64,000 nucleotides of DNA. Origin: Asticcacaulis solisilvae. GTDB taxonomy: Bacteria; Pseudomonadota; Alphaproteobacteria; Caulobacterales; Caulobacteraceae. Location of the stretch: positions 1 to 64,000 of the forward strand of contig NZ_JAGGMI010000010.1 of NCBI RefSeq assembly GCF_017875235.1, given 5' to 3'. Shown piece by piece: positions 59,443 through 64,000 of the stretch. Within the stretch, counting starts at the first letter, position 1. Each line of letters begins with the position of its first letter. The notes under the pieces are model-generated. The model searched no databases and had not been told where the DNA came from. It was given only the letters and a program-made list of their open reading frames with translations. The position numbers and the translations under genes are program-made.

Positions 59443-59493
59443 TCACCCAGACGCGCCCTCTCCTGACATTTTTTTATCAGACGCAAAGTCCCC

Positions 59494-62460
59494 ATGTCCG
59501 ATTCTCCTGCTTCTACCGTTACCGGCCGCGATTACCGCGAAACCGTTTTCCTGCCTGAAACCGAGTTCCCCATGCGCGCAGGCCTGCCCAAGGCCGAGCC
59601 CGAAATGCTGAAAAAGTGGGATGAGGCCGAGTTGTATCAGAGCGTGCGCAAGGCCCGCCAGGCGGCGGGCGCGCCTTTGTTCGTACTGCACGACGGCCCG
59701 CCCTATGCCAACGGCAATATCCATATCGGCCATGCGCTGAACAAGATTCTGAAGGACTTCGTCGTTCGCTCGAAGTTCCTGATGGGCTTTGACGTAGACT
59801 ACGTTCCGGGCTGGGATTGCCACGGCCTGCCGATCGAATGGAAGATCGAGGAAGAGTTCCGCAGCAAGGGCCGCAAGAAGGACGAGGTCCCCGCCGCCGA
59901 GTTCCGCAAGGCGTGCCGCGAATACGCCGCCAAGTGGATCGACATCCAGCGCGAGGAATTCAAGCGCCTGGGCGTGCTGGGCGACTGGCAGGACCGCTAT
60001 GCCACCATGGACTACACCACCGAAGCCAAGGTGACGGCTGAGTTCCACAAGTTCCTGATGTCGGACCAGCTCTATCGCGGCTCCAAGCCCGTCATGTGGT
60101 CGCCGGTCGAGCGCACGGCCCTGGCCGACGCCGAGGTCGAATACCATCCGCACGTGTCGCCGACCATCTGGGTCCGCTTCCCCGTCGCCAACGCCACGAC
60201 CTCTTCGGTCATCGGCGATTCGGCCGAAGACGCCGACGATCTCAACACGATCATGAGCGATACGTCGGTCGTCATCTGGACGACCACGCCGTGGACGATT
60301 CCCGCCAACCGCGCTGTCTCCTTCAACCCCAAGGTCGCCTACTCCGTCTGGCAGATCACGGGCATGAAGACGGAAGAGGAGCTGGGCTTCGCGCCTTGGG
60401 CCAAGCCGGGCGATAAGCTGATCCTGGCCGACAAGCTGGCCGAGGACGTGCTGAAGGCCGCCAATGCCACCGCCTGGGACAAGCTGATCGACCTGGCGCC
60501 GACGGCTCTGGCCGGTCTCGAACTCCGTCACCCCCTGGCGGTTTTGGACGACGGCTACGGGTTTGACGTGCCGATGCTGGCCGGCGACCACGTCACCGAC
60601 GACGCCGGTACGGGCTTTGTGCACACGGCGCCCGGCCACGGCGCCGACGACTATATCGTCTGGTTGTCGTCAGGCCGTTCGCTCGACACCATCCCCGACA
60701 CGGTCGATCCCGATGGTGCCTATTACCCGCATGTGCCTTTGTTCGGCGGCCTCAAGGTGCTGGAAACCGAAGGCAAGAAGGCCGGCAAGTTCGGTGAGGC
60801 CAATGGCGCGGTCATGACGAAGCTGATCGAAGCCGGCAACCTCTTGGCGCGCGGCCGGGTCGAACATTCCTATCCGCATTCGTGGCGCTCCAAGGCCCCG
60901 GTGATCTTCCGCAACACGCCGCAATGGTTCATCCGCATGGATGGAGACGCAGGCTTGCGCGACAAGGCCAGCGTCGCCATCAACACGACGCAGTTCTTCC
61001 CCGACTCGGGCCGCAACCGCATCGGCTCCATGGTCGAAAGCCGCCCTGACTGGCTGATCAGCCGCCAGCGCAACTGGGGCACGCCGCTGGCCATGTTCGT
61101 CGATAAGGCGACCGGACAGCCGCTCAAGGACGACGCGGTCAATGCGCGCATCATCGGCCACATCCAGGACGGCGGCGCCGACGCCTGGTTCACGCGCCCC
61201 GACACGGATTTCCTCGGCAACGACTACGATCCGGCCAATTATGAAAAGATCACCGACATCCTCGATGTCTGGTTCGATTCCGGCTGTACCCACGCCTTCA
61301 CCATCGAGGGCCGCGCCGACAGCCATTGGCCGGCGGACCTCTATCTCGAAGGCTCGGACCAGCACCGCGGCTGGTTCCAGTCGTCGCTGCTGGAAAGCTG
61401 CGGCACGCGCGGCCGGGCGCCCTATGAGGCTGTCCTGACCCACGGCTTCGTTCTCGACGAACAGGGTGAAAAGATGTCGAAGTCCAAGGGCAATGTCGTT
61501 GCCCCGCAGGACATCGCCAAGGAATCGGGCGTGGAAATCCTGCGTCTGTGGGTCGCGCTGTCGGACTATTCCGAAGATCTGCGCATCGGCAAGCAGATCA
61601 TCCAGACCACGGTCGATGCCTACCGCAAGCTGCGCAACACGGTGCGTTACCTGCTGGGCGCGCTCAACGGCTACAGCGATGCCGAAGCGGTCGACTATTC
61701 GGACATGCCGTCGCTGGAACGCTATATACTGCATGAGGTCCATCGCCTGGACGCCCAGGTGCGCGACGCCTATTCGCGCTATGACTTCGCCGATGTCATC
61801 CGCCCCGTCAGCGATTTCTGCTCGCAGACCCTGTCGGCGCTTTATTTCGACATCCGCAAGGACTGCCTGTACTGCGACAAGCCTTCAGACCTGAAGCGCC
61901 GCGCCGCCCGCACCGTGATGAATATCCTGTTCGAGCGCCTGACACTTTGGCTGGGCCCGATCACGACCTTCACCATGGAAGAGGCCTGGGCCAGCCGTAA
62001 CCCGGATGGCCAACAGAACCTGTTCCGCGTGCTGGAACCGGCGCCCGACACGTGGATCAGCACGGCCGAAGCCAATCGCTGGAACCGGATCGAAACCGTG
62101 CTTGGCGTCGTCACCGCCTCGCTGGAAGGCAAGCGCCGCGACAAGGTCATCGGTTCGGCCCTGGAAGCCGCCCCTGTGGTCTATCTTGCCGACAACAGCC
62201 TCTATGAGGCCTTCGACGGTATCGACGCCGCCGAAGTCTTCCGCACCTCACAGGCAACCCTCACCTATGAAACCCCTCCGACGGATGCCTTCCGCCTCGA
62301 CGGCGTCAACATGGTTGCGGTCGGCTTTGCCTTAGCCTCCGGCAACAAGTGCCAGCGGTCGTGGCGCATCCTGCCCGAGGTCGGCAGCGATCCACGCTAT
62401 CCGGACCTCTCTTTACGCGATGCCGAAGCCGTCGCCGAATGGGATGCGCAACATGGGTGA
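59494..62460 (+). CDS. ileS: Isoleucyl-tRNA synthetase
   Basis: A 988-aa class I synthetase. HIGH (77-80, NGNIHIGH) and KMSKS (660-664) are complete, with the editing domain (TTTPWTIPANRAVSF) between them. The C-terminal zinc-like end reads NKCQRSWRILPEV; type 1 IleS usually has paired cysteines there (KCxRCW). The first Cys (953) is kept but the second is Ser, so the zinc site is probably lost. The stop overlaps lspA by 8 nt. Confidence 0.98.
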   Translation: MSDSPASTVTGRDYRETVFLPETEFPMRAGLPKAEPEMLKKWDEAELYQSVRKARQAAGAPLFVLHDGPPYANGNIHIGHALNKILKDFVVRSKFLMGFDVDYVPGWDCHGLPIEWKIEEEFRSKGRKKDEVPAAEFRKACREYAAKWIDIQREEFKRLGVLGDWQDRYATMDYTTEAKVTAEFHKFLMSDQLYRGSKPVMWSPVERTALADAEVEYHPHVSPTIWVRFPVANATTSSVIGDSAEDADDLNTIMSDTSVVIWTTTPWTIPANRAVSFNPKVAYSVWQITGMKTEEELGFAPWAKPGDKLILADKLAEDVLKAANATAWDKLIDLAPTALAGLELRHPLAVLDDGYGFDVPMLAGDHVTDDAGTGFVHTAPGHGADDYIVWLSSGRSLDTIPDTVDPDGAYYPHVPLFGGLKVLETEGKKAGKFGEANGAVMTKLIEAGNLLARGRVEHSYPHSWRSKAPVIFRNTPQWFIRMDGDAGLRDKASVAINTTQFFPDSGRNRIGSMVESRPDWLISRQRNWGTPLAMFVDKATGQPLKDDAVNARIIGHIQDGGADAWFTRPDTDFLGNDYDPANYEKITDILDVWFDSGCTHAFTIEGRADSHWPADLYLEGSDQHRGWFQSSLLESCGTRGRAPYEAVLTHGFVLDEQGEKMSKSKGNVVAPQDIAKESGVEILRLWVALSDYSEDLRIGKQIIQTTVDAYRKLRNTVRYLLGALNGYSDAEAVDYSDMPSLERYILHEVHRLDAQVRDAYSRYDFADVIRPVSDFCSQTLSALYFDIRKDCLYCDKPSDLKRRAARTVMNILFERLTLWLGPITTFTMEEAWASRNPDGQQNLFRVLEPAPDTWISTAEANRWNRIETVLGVVTASLEGKRRDKVIGSALEAAPVVYLADNSLYEAFDGIDAAEVFRTSQATLTYETPPTDAFRLDGVNMVAVGFALASGNKCQRSWRILPEVGSDPRYPDLSLRDAEAVAEWDAQHG

Positions 62461-62995
62461 GTTGCTACAGGCGCTTAAGGCGAAATGGCGCGCGCCCGTC
62501 ACGCGCCTCGGCCTGTGGTGCCTTGGCCTGGGGCTGGTCATCGTTGTGCTCGACCAGGCAACGAAGGCATGGATGCTCTATGGATTGCGGCTCGAAAACG
62601 GTCCGGTCAAGATTTTGCCCTTCTTTTCGTTCACCTTGGTGCACAACACGGGCATGAGCTTCGGCCTGCTTGGCGGTACGGCTTTCGGACGGTGGTTCCT
62701 GACGCTGTTCCAGCTCAGCGCCGGAATCGGGCTCGGCTTCCTGACGCTCAAGCAGGTGGAACGGCTTCCGGCCGTGGCGCTGTGCCTGATCGCAGGCGGG
62801 GCGATAGGCAATGTCATCGACCGCATCCGCTTCGGATTCGTGGTCGATTTTCTCGATTTTTCGGGAACGCAGATCTTTCCGTGGGTATTCAATGTCGCCG
62901 ACAGCGCCATCTGCATCGGTGTCGCCCTTCTGGCCTGGCATTTCCTCAAGTCCGAGGACGCCGCCAAGACGCCCGCCGCCGGTCCTGATGCCTGA
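62453..62995 (+). CDS. lspA: Signal peptidase II
   Basis: A 180-aa inner-membrane aspartyl protease with four helices that cuts prolipoprotein signal peptides. The catalytic Asp pair is Asp132 (VVDFLDF) and Asp150 (NVADSA), and GNVIDR plus HNTG in the second loop are kept. The ATG at 62453 overlaps the ileS stop by 8 nt. Its context, ileS-lspA then a lipoprotein, suits its function on the lipoproteins of this cell. Expected in all lipoprotein-making bacteria. Confidence 0.95.
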   Translation: MGELLQALKAKWRAPVTRLGLWCLGLGLVIVVLDQATKAWMLYGLRLENGPVKILPFFSFTLVHNTGMSFGLLGGTAFGRWFLTLFQLSAGIGLGFLTLKQVERLPAVALCLIAGGAIGNVIDRIRFGFVVDFLDFSGTQIFPWVFNVADSAICIGVALLAWHFLKSEDAAKTPAAGPDA

Positions 62996-63073
62996 GATAT
63001 AAGCCGCTTGGCAGGTGGCGACAAACGCAGTACACATCTCTGTCCGCTGGACAGGGGAATTTGGAGCGAATTG

Positions 63074-63634
63074 ATGAAGTCGGTAAAGATCGCGGGTTTG
63101 GTGATTTTGGCAGGGTTTGCCCTGTCGGGGTGCGAGTCGACCCGTAACGCGCTGGGCCTCAACAAGGTCGTGCCCGACGAATTCCGCGTCGTGACCAAGG
63201 CGCCGCTGGTCGTGCCGCCGAACTTTGCGCTGCGTCCGCCTGCGCCGGGTGAGCCGCGTCCGCAGGAACTGCAACCCGACAGCGTGGCCCGTCAGGCCCT
63301 GCTGGGTGAGCGCGACGCGGTCAGCCGCACCCAGGGCGAGCAGCTCTTCGTCGCCCAGGCCGGCGCCGACAAGGCCGATCCGCTGGCCCGCTATGTCGTC
63401 GATGATGAATTCGGCGACCTCGCCTACAAGGACTCGAGCTTCGCTGACAAGGTTCTGTTCTGGCGCAAGCCGGAAGCGCCGGCGACGCCGGCCAACACCA
63501 ATGCCCAGATCGCGTCCGAAGTGACGCCGGTCGATGCCGAGGCCGAAAAGGCCCGCCTGACGGCGCTGACCGGCGACCAGCCGATCATCATCGCCCAGAA
63601 GAAAGACCAGAAGTTCAAGCTGCCGGGGCTCTAG
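63074..63634 (+). CDS. DUF3035 lipoprotein
   Basis: A 186-aa lipoprotein (lipobox LSGC, Cys near residue 16) of the DUF3035 family: LNKVVPDEFRVVTKAPLVVPPNFALRPP is its hallmark, a motif also found at BamF/Pal-type envelope proteins of alphaproteobacteria. GGAG is 7 nt before the ATG. It follows lspA, which would process it. Function is unknown; a beta-barrel-assembly accessory role is often suggested for this group. Confidence 0.85.
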   Translation: MKSVKIAGLVILAGFALSGCESTRNALGLNKVVPDEFRVVTKAPLVVPPNFALRPPAPGEPRPQELQPDSVARQALLGERDAVSRTQGEQLFVAQAGADKADPLARYVVDDEFGDLAYKDSSFADKVLFWRKPEAPATPANTNAQIASEVTPVDAEAEKARLTALTGDQPIIIAQKKDQKFKLPGL

Positions 63635-63660
63635 CCCCGGACTGCGATCTCAAAAGTATC

Positions 63661-63688
63661 AAGGCGTTCCATCCGGAACGCCTTTTTT
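63661..63688 (+). terminator. Intrinsic terminator after the DUF3035 lipoprotein
   Basis: AAGGCGTTCC/GGAACGCCTT, 10-bp stem with a 4-nt loop, then TTTT. It ends the ileS-lspA-lipoprotein run. Confidence 0.9.
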
Positions 63689-63718
63689 GTTCTTAACGCG
63701 TTAACGCTGGAGGATAAG

Positions 63719-64000
63719 ATGAAGCTGAAATCCCTGTTCGCCGTGTCCGTATTCCTCATGGCGCCGCTGGCCCTGCCCGCGCTGGCTTCGCCCGCCGCCG
63801 ACTGCGCCAAGCAGACGCTGGAACAGCGCGTCGATGGCGCCCTGGCCGCGGCCGACCGTCCCGCCGACCAACGCGAGCGCGATGCGGTCCGCAAGGCCGA
63901 AGTCACCTTCCTGTTGTCGCACGTCAAGCCGGGTGACCGCGTGCTCGATATCGGCGCCGGCCAGGGCTATGCCTCGTGGCTTCTGTCGTCCGCTGTGTGC
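63719..64000 (+). CDS. Exported methyltransferase-like protein, 3' end outside the window
   Basis: The first 94 codons of a gene cut by the window edge. It begins with a signal peptide (MKLKSLFAVSVFLMAPLALPALA) and then a class I SAM-binding motif VLDIGAGQGYASWLL. Secreted Rossmann methyltransferases of this kind (COG4798) are common in Caulobacterales, and their substrate is unknown. GGAGG lies 7 nt before the ATG. No stop is seen inside the window. Confidence 0.75.
   Translation, partial: MKLKSLFAVSVFLMAPLALPALASPAADCAKQTLEQRVDGALAAADRPADQRERDAVRKAEVTFLLSHVKPGDRVLDIGAGQGYASWLLSSAVC

Noticed and set aside
59227-59493. T-box or other tRNA-sensing leader before ileS
   Set aside because: The hairpin lacks the T-box sequence, specifier loop and terminator; T-boxes are not expected in this phylum.
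59443-61743. Minus-strand frames of 398 and 357 codons opposite ileS
   Set aside because: They overlap the highly conserved synthetase and show only antisense composition.
1-64000. CRISPR array, prophage or insertion sequence
   Set aside because: No regularly spaced direct repeats, no integrase, transposase or phage structural genes; the long repeats seen are inverted and intergenic.
1-64000. tRNA genes
   Set aside because: No cloverleaf-like stretch with GTTCRANNC could be found in the intergenic gaps read by eye; a covariance-model scan would settle it.

Overview
The window reads as chromosome of an alphaproteobacterium of the order Caulobacterales, most likely Asticcacaulis or a close relative. 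The evidence is a complete holdfast-anchoring operon (hfaA-hfaB-hfaD), a TipF-like flagellar c-di-GMP receptor, alphaproteobacterial families such as DUF2093, DUF3035, DUF4170, PAS_5 and HAD TIGR01459, and a GC content that looks close to 60 percent, lower than typical Caulobacter. The genus is an inference; the order is well supported. Gene density is high, with many 1-4 nt overlaps. No prophage, transposase, CRISPR array or tRNA was seen.

Layout. 1-500: promoter and leader of an rRNA operon transcribed leftward off the window. 0.5-4.7 kb: CBS-domain protein, rhomboid protease, then hfaABD behind a consensus-like sigma-54 promoter and a 10-bp inverted repeat. 4.7-8.8 kb: leftward operon kaiC-kaiB-hybrid histidine kinase, without kaiA. 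8.9-14.8 kb: SGNH esterase, large M16 peptidase, VapBC toxin-antitoxin, Cys-rich secreted protein. 15-24 kb: PAS_5 protein, PPK2, ubiA, small overlapping genes (lipoprotein, methyltransferase, VOC), Sel1 protein, epimerase, ubiD. 24-30 kb: rhamnogalacturonan lyase and two tandem paralogous GGDEF-EAL membrane proteins. 30-33.2 kb: TldE/PmbA, inositol-phosphatase family enzyme, DUF4170, CYTH protein. 33.2-39 kb: tyrosine phosphatase diverging from the lipid A/Kdo operon (MsbA-like ABC exporter, DUF374 acyltransferase, waaA, lpxK). 39-45 kb: two tandem GH5 glycosidases, small genes, purD, a Tat-exported GH27 alpha-galactosidase. 45-52 kb: Bax1-like membrane protein, xseA, DUF2093, M23 peptidase, response regulator, tipF-like gene, ParDE-like toxin-antitoxin, HAD hydrolase. 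52-56 kb: cheY-cheZ pair, MaoC hydratase, ribF, GyrI-like protein. 56-59 kb: glycosyltransferase, DUF3089 protein, sugar dehydrogenase. 59.5-64 kb: ileS-lspA-DUF3035 lipoprotein, then a truncated exported methyltransferase.

How the genes fit together. Several loci serve the surface and motile life of a stalked bacterium: the holdfast anchor, c-di-GMP turnover enzymes, a TipF-like receptor and a CheY/CheZ pair. Secreted PL11, GH5, GH27 and SGNH enzymes point to growth on plant polysaccharides (pectin rhamnogalacturonan, beta-glucans, alpha-galactosides). The msbA-waaA-lpxK run builds lipid A and Kdo. ubiA and ubiD supply successive early steps of ubiquinone synthesis.

The most unusual items are the kaiA-less KaiBC timer operon with a KaiC that has a C-terminal coiled coil and a dedicated hybrid kinase; a CheZ-like phosphatase with two exact and one degenerate CheY-docking peptides on a Pro/Ala linker; the sigma-54 promoter plus inverted repeat before hfaA; and two families of intergenic palindromic repeats with two copies each.
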